Shown: positions 1-8,251, counted from the stretch's first letter. The stretch is 43,952 nucleotides of DNA from an uncultured Verrucomicrobiota bacterium (GCA_903835555.1 CAILNN010000333.1:1-43952); one strand, 5' to 3'. The notes: generated by a model from the sequence alone, not told the origin. Made by a program: numbers and translations.

Positions 1-1655
1 GTCCACGAGAGGGCGAAGGCGATCTTGGCGACTTTCATGAAGTCGAGCTGGGCGTCGCGGATGAGGTGCAGCATTTTCACTCCACCGGACAAGATTTGGG
101 TCTTGTACAAGAGGTAATCAAAAATAAGGCGGGTAATGACCAAGGCGGTGAACAAGCTGGCCAAGACACCGACCGTCAGCGAAACACCGAATCCCTTCAC
201 CGTACCGGTTCCGAAGATAATCAGGAGGACCGCTGAGATCAGGGTCGTGACGTGCGAATCCAGGATGGTGGCAAAGGCGCGACCATAACCGGCGGCCACC
301 GAACCGCGAATGGACTTGCCGGAGGCTTGTTCTTCCCGGATACGCTCAAAAATCAGGACGTTGGCATCGACCGCCATACCGACGGTGAGCACGATACCGG
401 CGATACCAGGCAAGGTATAGGTGACATTGAGCGAGCACATCACCCCAAGAAGAATCAGGATGTTCACCAACAATGCGACATTGGCGATGACGCCCGCCAG
501 CAGGTAGTAAATGGCCATGAAGGCTGCAACCGCGATCACGCCATAAATAGAGGCTTTGATACCCGAGCGAATGGAATCGCCGCCTACCGAAGGATCGACG
601 CCGCGCTCTTCGATGATGGTCAGCGGGGCTTGCAGCGGATTATCAAGCGACACCGCCAAATCAAAGGCCTCTTTTTCAGTGAAATCGCCAGTAATCGAAC
701 CGGTTCCAGCGGTGATCGGGGTGTTGATGGTCGGGGCGGAAACTACTTCACCATCCAGGATGATGGCGAGACGGCGGCCAACATTTTCCCGGGTGATGTC
801 GCCGAACAGTTTGGCACCTTCCAGATTGAGGTTGAAAACGATTTCGGGCTTACCGGAGAGGCTATCGCGCGAAACATGGGAACTGGAGACAAAGGTTCCC
901 ACCATCCCACGCTCGGCGGTACGTTTGACGATGACTGGGATATAGCCAACGGACCCATCCTGGCGCGTCCGCTTTTCACGTTTGAGCTCATAGCCGGGTG
1001 GGATGAGACCGCTTTCGAGATGAGCTTCGTTATCGGGATCAACCAGTCGAAATTCGAGGAAGGCGGCCTTCTGGATTTGCTGCTTCGCACCTTCCTTGTC
1101 GGCTTCGGTCAAGCCGGGCAATTGAACCATGATTCGGTCATCGCCGGCCGGAGCAATCAATGGTTCTGACACGCCGAACCGATCCACCCGTTTGCGAAGG
1201 ACTTCCACCGCTTTCTCCGCCATGAGCGTCCGGGACATGCTGCCGCCGTTGCCATTGGTGTCGGCCTTGCTGGTGTCCATGCGCAGCAAAAATTGAGTGC
1301 CGCCTTGGAGGTCGAGACCGAGTTTGAATTTTCCGGCACCCTCGCGTTGAAGGCGATTAAGAATGGCCTTGGTGGTCTCGGATTCGTAAGTAACCTCGAC
1401 AAAATTGGTGGGAAAATACCGATAAATTTTGTTCGTGCCGATGGCAGCAAGCAAATTGGAGTAGCTGCGACCTGGGTTGGACTTTTCCAGTTCGCGCGCA
1501 CGATTCAAAATGGCAACGAAATTGGTGTCGGTATTGCTGGCCCGATCATCGAATTGGTCGACAAGATTCTTCGCCGACGGTGGCCAAATGTTTCCCAGGG
1601 ACCAGATAATGACAAAAAGGATTAGGCCGAATTTGTAGAGATGACTCCGATTCAT
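1..1655 (-). CDS. secDF: SecDF protein translocase subunit (partial; continues beyond window start)
   Basis: Inner-membrane SecD/SecF component that uses the proton gradient to help pull secreted proteins through SecYEG. On the minus strand an uninterrupted frame of 551 residues runs from ATG at 1655 to the window edge. A membrane segment at about residues 8-24 is followed by the family motif GLDLQGG (about 108-115). Near residues 424-440 lies GMAVDANVLIFERIREE, the diagnostic SecD membrane motif. After the last SecD helices the frame continues without a stop into LDFMKVAKIAFALSW (537-551), which matches the start of SecF, so this is a SecDF fusion cut off by the window. yajC lies just upstream on the same strand, the usual Sec accessory operon order. 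No strong Shine-Dalgarno is visible before the ATG. The family call is firm; the fusion is inferred from the first SecF-like residues only. Confidence 0.95.
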   Translation of the reverse strand, partial: MNRSHLYKFGLILFVIIWSLGNIWPPSAKNLVDQFDDRASNTDTNFVAILNRARELEKSNPGRSYSNLLAAIGTNKIYRYFPTNFVEVTYESETTKAILNRLQREGAGKFKLGLDLQGGTQFLLRMDTSKADTNGNGGSMSRTLMAEKAVEVLRKRVDRFGVSEPLIAPAGDDRIMVQLPGLTEADKEGAKQQIQKAAFLEFRLVDPDNEAHLESGLIPPGYELKREKRTRQDGSVGYIPVIVKRTAERGMVGTFVSSSHVSRDSLSGKPEIVFNLNLEGAKLFGDITRENVGRRLAIILDGEVVSAPTINTPITAGTGSITGDFTEKEAFDLAVSLDNPLQAPLTIIEERGVDPSVGGDSIRSGIKASIYGVIAVAAFMAIYYLLAGVIANVALLVNILILLGVMCSLNVTYTLPGIAGIVLTVGMAVDANVLIFERIREEQASGKSIRGSVAAGYGRAFATILDSHVTTLISAVLLIIFGTGTVKGFGVSLTVGVLASLFTALVITRLIFDYLLYKTQILSGGVKMLHLIRDAQLDFMKVAKIAFALSW

Positions 1656-1721
1656 GACGCGGTAGGGGTGCGGCGGAAGGGGCAGTGGAGAGGGTGGACC
1701 GGCGGAAAAGTAGGCCAGCGG

Positions 1722-2057
1722 TTAGGCTGCCCGTTCGGTTATTTGGACGATGGCACTCTTTTGGAACTCCAGCTTGGTCTCGGCGGACCGAAGGGTCACG
1801 GTGTCGTCCCGAACGCTGGTTACTACTCCCAAAATGCCGGAGGAAGTAATGACTTTGTCGCCAACCTTAAGCGCCTTGAGGAGGAGTGACTGTTCTTTTG
1901 CCTTCTTTTGCTGGGGGCGGAGGACCATGACGTACATCACCACCAGCATGAAGACAACCAGGCCCAATTGGGTAAGGCCCTGCCTCTTGGCGTCGTCCCC
2001 GGATGCATTCGGCGACGGAGCCATGGCAAAAAGTATAGAGAACACAAAGTGTGTCAT
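1722..2057 (-). CDS. yajC: Preprotein translocase subunit YajC
   Basis: Small single-span inner-membrane partner of SecDF. The 111-residue product has a hydrophobic N-terminus, one membrane helix (about residues 28-46) ending in the hallmark LRPQQKKAKE, and a small cytoplasmic domain with KVGDKVITSSGILGVV and a closing SAIVQITE, as in YajC proteins. I start it at the ATG at 2057 (MTHFVFS), because known relatives begin with a short hydrophobic stretch before the proline-rich linker. An ATG at 2105 in the same frame and an inner ATG at 2024 are alternatives, and none has a convincing ribosome site. It lies 66 bases upstream of secDF and downstream of hrpB on the same strand, so co-transcription with secDF is likely. 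Confidence 0.93.
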   Translation of the reverse strand: MTHFVFSILFAMAPSPNASGDDAKRQGLTQLGLVVFMLVVMYVMVLRPQQKKAKEQSLLLKALKVGDKVITSSGILGVVTSVRDDTVTLRSAETKLEFQKSAIVQITERAA

Positions 2058-2162
2058 TTCAGCGACAAAGGAGGGGAACACTAGGAGAACCGCCGTTATT
2101 GGCAAGCTTCCGCTTTCGCAAGTTGAACAACAACAAAGCCAGTCCCCCCTTTTTCGGGTCTT

Positions 2163-4730
2163 TCACGGCCAGAGGAAGCCCGGGTATTTTGCCTTGATCG
2201 TGGCCCGAAGCCGGGGATAAGCACCGGTTTTCCAAGCCTTCCAATCGAGGGTCGAATCCAGGCGTTTTCCATCCGGTGCCTGCAACCAGAGCCGAACAGG
2301 CACCCGCCCATCGGCCACACTCGGGTGGGTTTCGAGATTCCAGCAATCGGAGAGCTTCAATTGCGTTTCGGGATTCGGAAACTTCTCGGTATCCTCGGGG
2401 GAGTCCTCGCGGTAGAGCAGCTTCAATGAAAGCCCGCCGGGACCGGCCACGCGCACGGGTGCGACATCGTTGAGCCACTCCAGTTGCCCGGAGTCGAGGT
2501 GCTGACGGATCGATGGAAGCAAATCCGCTGCCTGAGCCTCCTTCGCCAGGGTCAGACCGTGAAACGCGCGGGTGAGACAACGGCGCACGGCATCGCCAGA
2601 GAATTTTGGAAAGTCGAGCTCGGGGATCGCGAGGGAAATAAAGTTCACCCGGGCAATAAATTGGCGGACTTCATGGGTTAGGAGTGGCAATTCAAACCAT
2701 CCCTTGGCAAAGGCATCGGCCAAGGCCTGACCTGAGGCCTCGGGATCGACTTCTCGCTGGTGCTCTTCCGAGACGAGCAGCCCGAGGAATCGAGTTTGAC
2801 GAATGGCCGCGACCCGTTTGTGGGTTCGGTCGTAAATATGCTGGAGGGAGGTGGAGAGGTGCTGAGGGTAAAGTTCAGCCAGCCAAGGGGTGTCCACGGC
2901 GGAAGCCAGGCTAAGCAACGGTTTTTTCCCTCCCCGCAACTCGACCTCGCGCAAACTGGTGGCAACGAAAAGCGGAGCGGTAACGACACTTTCGCGAGCT
3001 AAGACGCCCTCGCGCCCCGCCGCAATCAGACAATCCAAGGAGCCCGTATCGCGTCGGCGAGCCAGTTGGTCGGGAAACCCGGCCAATAAACAACGCCGGA
3101 GGGCGTCTTCGGGAGGCTCGGGGGCGGTAGCTAACGGTGTGGGCTGAACGTTGGAATGCCGCTCAGCGACTTCGAGCAATTGACGATAGGTATCCTCCAC
3201 CTGGCGGGCAACCTCTGCGCGGATGCCATGACGACGGCATTGTCCAGGATCGAACTGACAATTGCGTGCGAACTGATGGGCTCGCATGAGGGTGTAAAAA
3301 TCGCTCAAGGCACTGCCCTCGAATAGTTCCCGAGCCTCCTGGGCCGCGCGATCGTCACGCGCGGGACGCAGGAGCAAATCACGCCCGGAAGCCAGAGCGG
3401 CGGACAAGCATGCCGACGGCAAGCAACCCCGTCGACGAGCCTCGATCATCATGCGGGCGTAGCGAGGATGCGCCGGCAGGGTGCGCATTTCCCAACCGAT
3501 AGGCGTGAGGCGTTCCTGGTCAGAGATGGCTCCGAGCATTTTCAAGAGCTCTTCTGCTCGCTCGACGGCGGACGGTTCCGGGCGATCGAGCCAAGGAAAA
3601 TCGGCTGCCCGCGAAACTCCCAGCGAGTGCAAGAGGAGAACGACCTCGGACAAATCGGCCCGTTGGATTTCCGGCGATTGGCGCTCGGGACGATTCAGAT
3701 GACCGCTTTCAGTCCACAGTCGCCAGCACGTTCCCGGTGCCGTGCGCCCGGCCCGCCCGGCCCGCTGGTCTGCGGAAGCCCGGCTGATTTCTTCGATCGC
3801 GAGAGTGGCCAGGCCACGCTCCGAATCGAACCGCGCGATGCGGGCGAGTCCGCTATCCACGACATGGCAGACACCATCGATCGTGATGCTGGTTTCGGCG
3901 ACATTGGTGGCGACAATGATCCTGCGAAGAGGGGAATTTTGAAAAGCGCGGTCCTGCTCCTCGGGCGATAGGTCGCCGTGTAACGGCAATAACAGGCAAC
4001 GCTCGGATAGATTGGAAGACCGAAGGGCATTGATCGTGCTTAGAATTTCACCCATCCCCGGCATGAAGACGAGGACATCGCCGGATTCCCCATTGGCCAA
4101 GATGCGCTCGACCGCTTCGGCCGCCTTTTCGGATGGAGACCGTTCATCGCCGTATTCGGCCCAATGGATCGAGACGGGAAAGGCACGCCCGTCGACAGAC
4201 AAGGCTGGGGCGTTGCCGAGAAAGCGGGCAACCGGTGCGGCGTCCAGCGTGGCAGACATGACCACGGCCAGCAGGTCCTGGCGGGAACCTTCCTGAAGTT
4301 GACGAACCAGCCCCAGAGCCGCATCGCTGAGAAGGTTGCGTTCGTGGAATTCGTCGAAAATGATGGCACCCACCCCGGATAAGGTCGCGTCACGCTGAAG
4401 CCACCGAAGTAGGATTCCTTCGGTAACAAAGCAAATACGCGATTCAGCGGAGAGCGCATCGTCAAAGCGGACTTGGTAACCGACCTCCGAACCGAGGCGA
4501 ACATTTCGTTCAAAGGCGACCCGTGCTGCAACGGTTCGAGCAGCCACACGCCGGGGCTGGAGAACGACGACCCGGGAATCACCAACCAGACCCGAATCGC
4601 GGATCATCTGAGGGACCTGGGTGCTCTTGCCGGAGCCAGTCGCGGCCATCAGCACCAACCGCCGGTGGGTGCGAAGAAAGTCGACAATAGGCTGATGATG
4701 CCGCCAAATGGGCAGATCACTGGGAACCAT
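2163..4730 (-). CDS. hrpB: ATP-dependent helicase HrpB
   Basis: DEAH/DExH-box RNA helicase of the HrpB family; its physiological substrate is poorly defined in bacteria. The 855-residue length is normal for the family. Motifs run in order: Walker A GSGKST at 32-37, motif II DEFH at 126-129 (the HrpB-like variant of DEAH), motif III SATLD from 159, TNVAETSITIDGV around 275-287, and motif VI QRAGRAGR at 322-329. The C-terminus carries the HrpB-specific domain with VADGRVPVRLWLQAPDG and ends in YPGFLWP, the expected terminal YPK-x-WP-like signature. ATG at 4730 gives a full N-terminus with motif I at the right distance. It precedes yajC on the same strand with a roughly 100-base gap, and co-transcription is uncertain. 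Confidence 0.95.
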   Translation of the reverse strand: MVPSDLPIWRHHQPIVDFLRTHRRLVLMAATGSGKSTQVPQMIRDSGLVGDSRVVVLQPRRVAARTVAARVAFERNVRLGSEVGYQVRFDDALSAESRICFVTEGILLRWLQRDATLSGVGAIIFDEFHERNLLSDAALGLVRQLQEGSRQDLLAVVMSATLDAAPVARFLGNAPALSVDGRAFPVSIHWAEYGDERSPSEKAAEAVERILANGESGDVLVFMPGMGEILSTINALRSSNLSERCLLLPLHGDLSPEEQDRAFQNSPLRRIIVATNVAETSITIDGVCHVVDSGLARIARFDSERGLATLAIEEISRASADQRAGRAGRTAPGTCWRLWTESGHLNRPERQSPEIQRADLSEVVLLLHSLGVSRAADFPWLDRPEPSAVERAEELLKMLGAISDQERLTPIGWEMRTLPAHPRYARMMIEARRRGCLPSACLSAALASGRDLLLRPARDDRAAQEARELFEGSALSDFYTLMRAHQFARNCQFDPGQCRRHGIRAEVARQVEDTYRQLLEVAERHSNVQPTPLATAPEPPEDALRRCLLAGFPDQLARRRDTGSLDCLIAAGREGVLARESVVTAPLFVATSLREVELRGGKKPLLSLASAVDTPWLAELYPQHLSTSLQHIYDRTHKRVAAIRQTRFLGLLVSEEHQREVDPEASGQALADAFAKGWFELPLLTHEVRQFIARVNFISLAIPELDFPKFSGDAVRRCLTRAFHGLTLAKEAQAADLLPSIRQHLDSGQLEWLNDVAPVRVAGPGGLSLKLLYREDSPEDTEKFPNPETQLKLSDCWNLETHPSVADGRVPVRLWLQAPDGKRLDSTLDWKAWKTGAYPRLRATIKAKYPGFLWP

Positions 4731-4752
4731 AGGGAGGTCGGATGGACCGAAC

Positions 4753-5046
4753 CTAGGATTTTAGAAACCAGACACCGATGGCAGCGGCCAGCGAAACGAC
4801 GGCAAAGATTCCTCCCGGCATCAGCTTTCGACTTCGAGCGTAGCGGCTGGCAAAATATGCAGCTAACACGAAAAGAACGATCGCCAACACCATGGCTGAA
4901 GCACCGAACAACAACAAAGCAGTTAATATCGCAGCGATAATACCCGAGGCGATTAAGGAAGCTCGACTTCCCGCCTTGAGGAATCCAATCAACCCTCCCA
5001 CCAACAAGAGACCGATGTAACTCCAGACAATAATCATCCAATTCAT
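4753..5046 (-). CDS. TMEM14-family small membrane protein
   Basis: A 97-residue, almost entirely hydrophobic protein with three to four predicted membrane spans and glycine-rich helices (GLLLVGGLIGFLKAGSRASLIASG). This pattern fits the TMEM14/UPF0136 family, found in eukaryotes, cyanobacteria and other bacteria; its bacterial function is unknown. I chose ATG at 5046 (MNWMIIVW) because the upstream extension of the frame is charged and unlike the family. The stop lies 22 bases before hrpB on the same strand. It is divergent from the DedA gene at 5182. The fold call is from pattern recognition only. Confidence 0.75.
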   Translation of the reverse strand: MNWMIIVWSYIGLLLVGGLIGFLKAGSRASLIASGIIAAILTALLLFGASAMVLAIVLFVLAAYFASRYARSRKLMPGGIFAVVSLAAAIGVWFLKS

Positions 5047-5054
5047 GCCGTACT

Positions 5055-5090
5055 CCGTATAAGGGAGACGCCGCCGGTGCGCAACCAGGG
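5055..5090. repeat. Inverted repeat in the divergent TMEM14/DedA intergenic region
   Basis: Between the two divergent starts, GGGAGAC pairs with GTCTCCC across a roughly 20-base GC-rich loop. No T-tract follows, so it is not a typical intrinsic terminator. It could be an operator or a leader hairpin for either gene. No convincing -10/-35 pair was seen in this 135-base gap. Confidence 0.35.
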
Positions 5091-5181
5091 GTCTCCCCCT
5101 CGGAGCAGTTCGGGAACGGCATCTCCGGGCACCAAAAAATAACCTCGGAGTCGGGCCTGCAACTGGATTAACCTCGATCCA

Positions 5182-5832
5182 ATGATGGAAATGATCCACC
5201 AAGCGCTCGATTTTGTCTTGCACCTGAGCGACCGCCTTAACGAATTGGCCGGGGCACACCCCGAGACCGCTTACGGACTTCTTTTCTTGATTGTGTTCTG
5301 TGAAACGGGACTAGTCTTCCTACCCTTTCTCCCCGGCGACTCCTTACTCTTTGCTGTCGGTGCCGTGTGCGCTGGAGGAGCCATGAGCCCAGCATATTCT
5401 GCCGGAGTATTGATTTCGGCTGCCTTCTTGGGAGACAATGTCAACTACTGGGTCGGGAGGCTGGCGGGGAAGGAATTGGCCGGACGTCTTCCGCGTTTGG
5501 TGCGCCCTCAACACTTGGAGCGGACCCACCAATTCTTCGAAAAATATGGACGGAAAACGATCATTTTCGCCCGATTCGTCCCGATTATCCGGACCTTTAC
5601 GCCGTTTGTGGCGGGAATGGGGGCAATGGGATATGGACGTTTTCTCATTTCCAGTGGAATCGCCACCCTCCTATGGGTCGGTTTGATCCTGCCGGCGGGT
5701 TGGTTCTTCGGCAATTTAGGGCCGGTGAAACGCCACTTTGAACTGGTCGTCGTAGCCATTATTTTCATCAGTGCGCTGCCCATGCTGGTCGAACTGATGC
5801 TGGCTCGCCGCACGAGCGACTCCTCGGATTAG
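5182..5832 (+). CDS. DedA-family membrane protein (VTT/SNARE-associated domain)
   Basis: Integral membrane protein of 216 residues. Bacterial DedA-family members act as undecaprenyl-phosphate or phospholipid flippases/scramblases and affect membrane potential and envelope integrity. Visible family signatures are FLPGDSLLFAVG, the motif DNVNYWVGRLAGKEL, and the conserved block FFEKYGRKTIIFARFVPIIRTF followed by TPFVAGMGAMGYGRF, which contains the arginines and re-entrant proline/glycine positions characteristic of the family. It starts at ATG 5182, with further in-frame ATGs two codons on. Downstream, a peroxiredoxin starts 41 bases after the stop and may be co-transcribed. I cannot tell which E. 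coli paralogue (YqjA, YghB, DedA) is closest, so no symbol is given. Confidence 0.92.
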   Translation: MMEMIHQALDFVLHLSDRLNELAGAHPETAYGLLFLIVFCETGLVFLPFLPGDSLLFAVGAVCAGGAMSPAYSAGVLISAAFLGDNVNYWVGRLAGKELAGRLPRLVRPQHLERTHQFFEKYGRKTIIFARFVPIIRTFTPFVAGMGAMGYGRFLISSGIATLLWVGLILPAGWFFGNLGPVKRHFELVVVAIIFISALPMLVELMLARRTSDSSD

Positions 5833-5873
5833 CCGGTTGCGGAGAGCGGGAGTCAGGTTAGTATGCCTCAGTC

Positions 5874-6353
5874 ATGGCCAAAGCAGAGGCGGAAATAGGT
5901 TTAAAGGTAGGCGATTTGGCACCGGAGTTCTCGGTGTCAGCGTCTGACGGATCGACCGCCCGGTTGTCCGAGCTTCGAGGGAAAGTGGTGATTCTCTATT
6001 TTTATCCCAAGGACGACACCCCCGGATGCACGAAGGAAGCCTGTGCGTTCCGCGACATATACGATCAATTCACGAAGCGTGGGGCCGTCGTGCTGGGAGT
6101 CAGCACCGACCCGGTGAAGTCCCATGTCAAGTTCACGGAGAAATTTAAACTCCCCTTCCCATTATTGGCCGACGAATCAAAAGCAATCGTGGAAGCTTAC
6201 AAGGTTTGGGGCGAGAAGACCTTTATGGGCCGGAAATACATGGGAACCCATCGGGTCACGTATTTGATTGGACGGGACGGACGGATATTGGACGTCTGGA
6301 CCAAAGTGAAGCCGGAAGAACATGCGGCGGAAGTGTTGGCTGCGCTGGGGTAG
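5874..6353 (+). CDS. bcp: Thioredoxin-dependent peroxiredoxin, Bcp/PrxQ type
   Basis: Thiol peroxidase that reduces hydrogen peroxide and organic hydroperoxides at the expense of thioredoxin. The 159-residue protein has YFYPKDDTPGCTKEACAFRD, with the peroxidatic cysteine at 52 and a second cysteine five residues later at 57, the spacing of alpha-type Bcp/PrxQ enzymes. The later arginine of the active site falls in GTHRVTYLIGRDG. The product looks cytoplasmic, with no signal peptide. It lies in the same direction as the DedA gene (41-base gap) and a second, different peroxiredoxin 112 bases downstream. Confidence 0.96.
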   Translation: MAKAEAEIGLKVGDLAPEFSVSASDGSTARLSELRGKVVILYFYPKDDTPGCTKEACAFRDIYDQFTKRGAVVLGVSTDPVKSHVKFTEKFKLPFPLLADESKAIVEAYKVWGEKTFMGRKYMGTHRVTYLIGRDGRILDVWTKVKPEEHAAEVLAALG

Positions 6354-6465
6354 CCAGAGACGTTCCCTTGGATGCGGCGGCGACTTGCATTGCGACGGGC
6401 GAAGGATAACCTGCTCCAGTCAAATTTGGTCATCAACGACACCTCAACACCAACACATTTACTCC

Positions 6466-6942
6466 ATGCCTATCGCCGTCGGAACCCACGCACCTGATTT
6501 CACCCTTAAGTCCAAGTCGCCCAACGACGCGGAGGTCAAGCTTTCGGCCAATTTCTCTCACAAGAATACGGTCATACTCTTTTTCCCACTTGCCTTCACG
6601 GGAGTCTGCACTGCGGAACTCTGCGACCTAAGTTCAGGACTGGCGGACTACGCAAATTTGAACGCGGAGGTCATCGCCATCAGTGTTGACAGTCCATTCG
6701 CGCAACAAGCTTGGGCTGAAAAGAACAAAATCACCGTCCGCATTGCCAGCGACCTCAACAAGACAGTCACCCGTGCATACGAGGTTCTCTTCCCCAATCT
6801 GGCGGGAATCGGTGACACATCAGCGCGTGCGGCCTTTGTGGTGGACCGCAACGGGGTGATTCAATACTCGGAGCAAACGGCGACACCAAAGGACCTACCC
6901 AATTTTGAGGCGATCAAGATGGCACTCGCCAAACTGGGTTAA
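6466..6942 (+). CDS. Peroxiredoxin, AhpE-like redoxin
   Basis: A second thiol peroxidase of 158 residues and a different subfamily from its neighbour. The active-site segment is FFPLAFTGVCTAELC, with peroxidatic Cys48 and Cys53, the arrangement seen in AhpE-like proteins. A later AARAAFVVD-like segment gives the usual core strand. ATG at 6466 (MPIAVGTHAPDF) is preferred over the longer open frame because redoxins begin with this short VG..APDF strand. A strong intrinsic terminator follows 27 bases after the stop, so this is the end of the DedA-bcp-redoxin transcription unit. Whether the second cysteine acts as a resolving residue cannot be decided here. Confidence 0.93.
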   Translation: MPIAVGTHAPDFTLKSKSPNDAEVKLSANFSHKNTVILFFPLAFTGVCTAELCDLSSGLADYANLNAEVIAISVDSPFAQQAWAEKNKITVRIASDLNKTVTRAYEVLFPNLAGIGDTSARAAFVVDRNGVIQYSEQTATPKDLPNFEAIKMALAKLG

Positions 6943-6968
6943 TTATTCCCGGCAGACTCTATTCATTC

Positions 6969-7010
6969 AAAAGCGGTGTCTCGGACGCAATCTGGGCACC
7001 GCTTTTTCTT
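6969..7010 (+). terminator. Intrinsic (Rho-independent) terminator after the peroxiredoxins
   Basis: AAAAGCGGTG at 6969-6978 is the reverse complement of CACCGCTTTT starting at 6997. It closes an 18-base loop, and the right arm runs into TTTTTCTT. A stem with a following T-run just after a stop codon is the classic form. The aminotransferase reading frame can be extended through it from a GTG at 6976, which argues against that upstream start. Confidence 0.85.
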
Positions 7011-7062
7011 TTCTCCGGAAGCTTGCCGGTTGGTTGCAGAATGCCTTAGAGTGATAATCCGG

Positions 7063-7935
7063 ATGAAGGTTTACATCGATGGTCAATTTTTCGACGAAGC
7101 AGACGCGAAGATCAGCGTCTTCGACCACGGATTGCTTTATGGGGACGGGGTATTTGAAGGCATCCGGATGTACCACAACCGTATTTTCAAGCTGCGAGAG
7201 CATTTGGAGCGCCTCTATTACTCGGCGAAGGCGATCCTGCTTGATATTCCGCTGACCATTGACGAACTGGTCCAAGCCTGCGTCGCCACCTGCCAGGCAA
7301 ATGGGCTTCGCGACGGCTATATTCGACTGGTGGTGACCCGTGGGCGGGGAACCTTGGGTCTCGACCCGCGCCGATGTCCCAAGGCATCCGTGATCATCAT
7401 CGCAAGCACCATCCAACTGTATCCACCCAGCTATTATGAGACCGGGTTGACCATCGTGACGGTGCCGACAACGCGGAATCTGCCAAACTCCGTCAATCCA
7501 GCGATAAAATCCCTCAATTACCTCAATAATATTCTCGCCCGAATCGAGGCCAACAATGCCGGCGTCGAAGAGGCGATTTTGCTGAATTCAGATGGTTTTG
7601 TCGCGGAATGCACGGCTGACAATGTGTTTATCATCCACAAGGGTCGGTTGATGACGCCATCGCTGAGTGCCGGTGCCCTCCACGGGATAACGCGCAACAC
7701 CGTGCTGGAATGCGCCGCAGCCTTGGGTATACCAGCTTCGGAGCCGAATTTGAGCCGTTACGAGGTCTACATTTCCGACGAAATGTTTTTGACAGGCACG
7801 GCGGCGGAAATCGTTCCGGTCGTCAAAGTGGACGGGAGAACGATTGGGTTCGGACGTCCTGGCCCGTTGACGTTGAAGTTGATCGAGGCTTTCCGGGAGC
7901 GGACCAAGACGGACGGCGAGATCATCTTCGTCTAG
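7063..7935 (+). CDS. ilvE: Branched-chain-amino-acid aminotransferase-like class IV PLP enzyme
   Basis: PLP-dependent transaminase, probably for valine/leucine/isoleucine synthesis. The 290-residue product has the fold-type IV pattern: SVFDHGLLYGDGVFEGIR near the N-terminus, PLP lysine at 149 in NPAIKSLNYLNN, the glutamate of GFVAECTADNVFI at 182 that contacts the pyridine nitrogen, and EMFLTGTAAEIVPV near the C-terminus. ATG 7063 begins MKVYIDG, the normal family start. Earlier GTG codons would run back through the terminator. D-amino-acid transaminase and aminodeoxychorismate lyase share the fold, but the overall pattern is nearer IlvE. The TAG stop overlaps the first base of the 266-bp inverted-repeat element. 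Confidence 0.9.
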   Translation: MKVYIDGQFFDEADAKISVFDHGLLYGDGVFEGIRMYHNRIFKLREHLERLYYSAKAILLDIPLTIDELVQACVATCQANGLRDGYIRLVVTRGRGTLGLDPRRCPKASVIIIASTIQLYPPSYYETGLTIVTVPTTRNLPNSVNPAIKSLNYLNNILARIEANNAGVEEAILLNSDGFVAECTADNVFIIHKGRLMTPSLSAGALHGITRNTVLECAAALGIPASEPNLSRYEVYISDEMFLTGTAAEIVPVVKVDGRTIGFGRPGPLTLKLIEAFRERTKTDGEIIFV

Positions 7936-8200
7936 TGTCGTGTTTCCGAAATGGGTTACAGTTTGCCGCGAGGGATTTTCGGCTCCCGCGAGGCGACGAA
8001 CGACGAGCATACCCGCGGTGGTCTGTGAGGAGTGAGCAACGAAGCGGGAGCCGAAAAGAACTGCGGCCCTGCGGGTTGCGCCTAAAATGCCCCAGGGCTT
8101 CGTTGCTCGTCGGTCACAGATGCCATATTCGAGCGCCTCGCGCCTCGCCCTAGGGCACTGTAGGCGCAACAAAATGCAAGCTATTTCGGAAACACGACAC
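7935..8200. mobile_element. 266-bp non-coding element with 18-bp terminal inverted repeats and interleaved internal stems (MITE-like)
   Basis: The ends are perfect inverted repeats: GTGTCGTGTTTCCGAAAT at 7935-7952 and its reverse complement at 8183-8200. Inside are three pairs of complementary arms. Pair A is 7965-7989 with 8044-8067 (5 + 14 bp perfect around a small internal loop). Pair B is 8022-8045 with 8097-8120 (19 of 24 positions). Pair C is 8075-8098 with 8147-8170 (21 of 24 positions). A 6-bp pair, 7990-7995 with 8141-8146, lies inside the loops of A and C. Stems A and C can form side by side while B joins their loops. No credible reading frame spans it. Left flank CTAG and right flank CCAG differ by one base, so a duplicated target is only suggestive. 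No transposase is nearby. Confidence 0.8.
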
Positions 8201-8209
8201 CAGTTGTTT

Positions 8210-8251
8210 GGCAAACTGCTGGTTGACCGGCAAACAAATATGGCAAACAAA
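8210..8251 (+). promoter_or_regulatory. Three GGCAAAC heptads upstream of mcsA (candidate operator)
   Basis: GGCAAAC occurs at 8210-8216, 8229-8235 and 8242-8248; the last two extend to the shared ten-base GGCAAACAAA. TTGTTTG at 8204-8210 also pairs with CAAACAA at 8231-8237. Tandem heptads upstream of mcsA recall the CtsR operator of Firmicutes (paired GGTCAAA), but the sequence and spacing differ, so a CtsR site is not claimed. No clear -35/-10 pair was found between here and the mcsA start. Confidence 0.4.

Noticed and set aside
252..1169. 305-codon plus-strand frame opposite secDF
   Set aside because: Its product is low-complexity and matches no family, and the opposite strand clearly encodes SecD motifs throughout.
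7710..8153. Plus-strand frame running from ilvE into the structured element
   Set aside because: It is out of frame with ilvE and is formed largely by repeat arms, so it is not a transposase or toxin.
7588..8250. Minus-strand frame of 220 codons crossing the inverted-repeat element
   Set aside because: It runs antisense through the aminotransferase and the structured repeat; composition is repeat-driven, with no recognisable domain.
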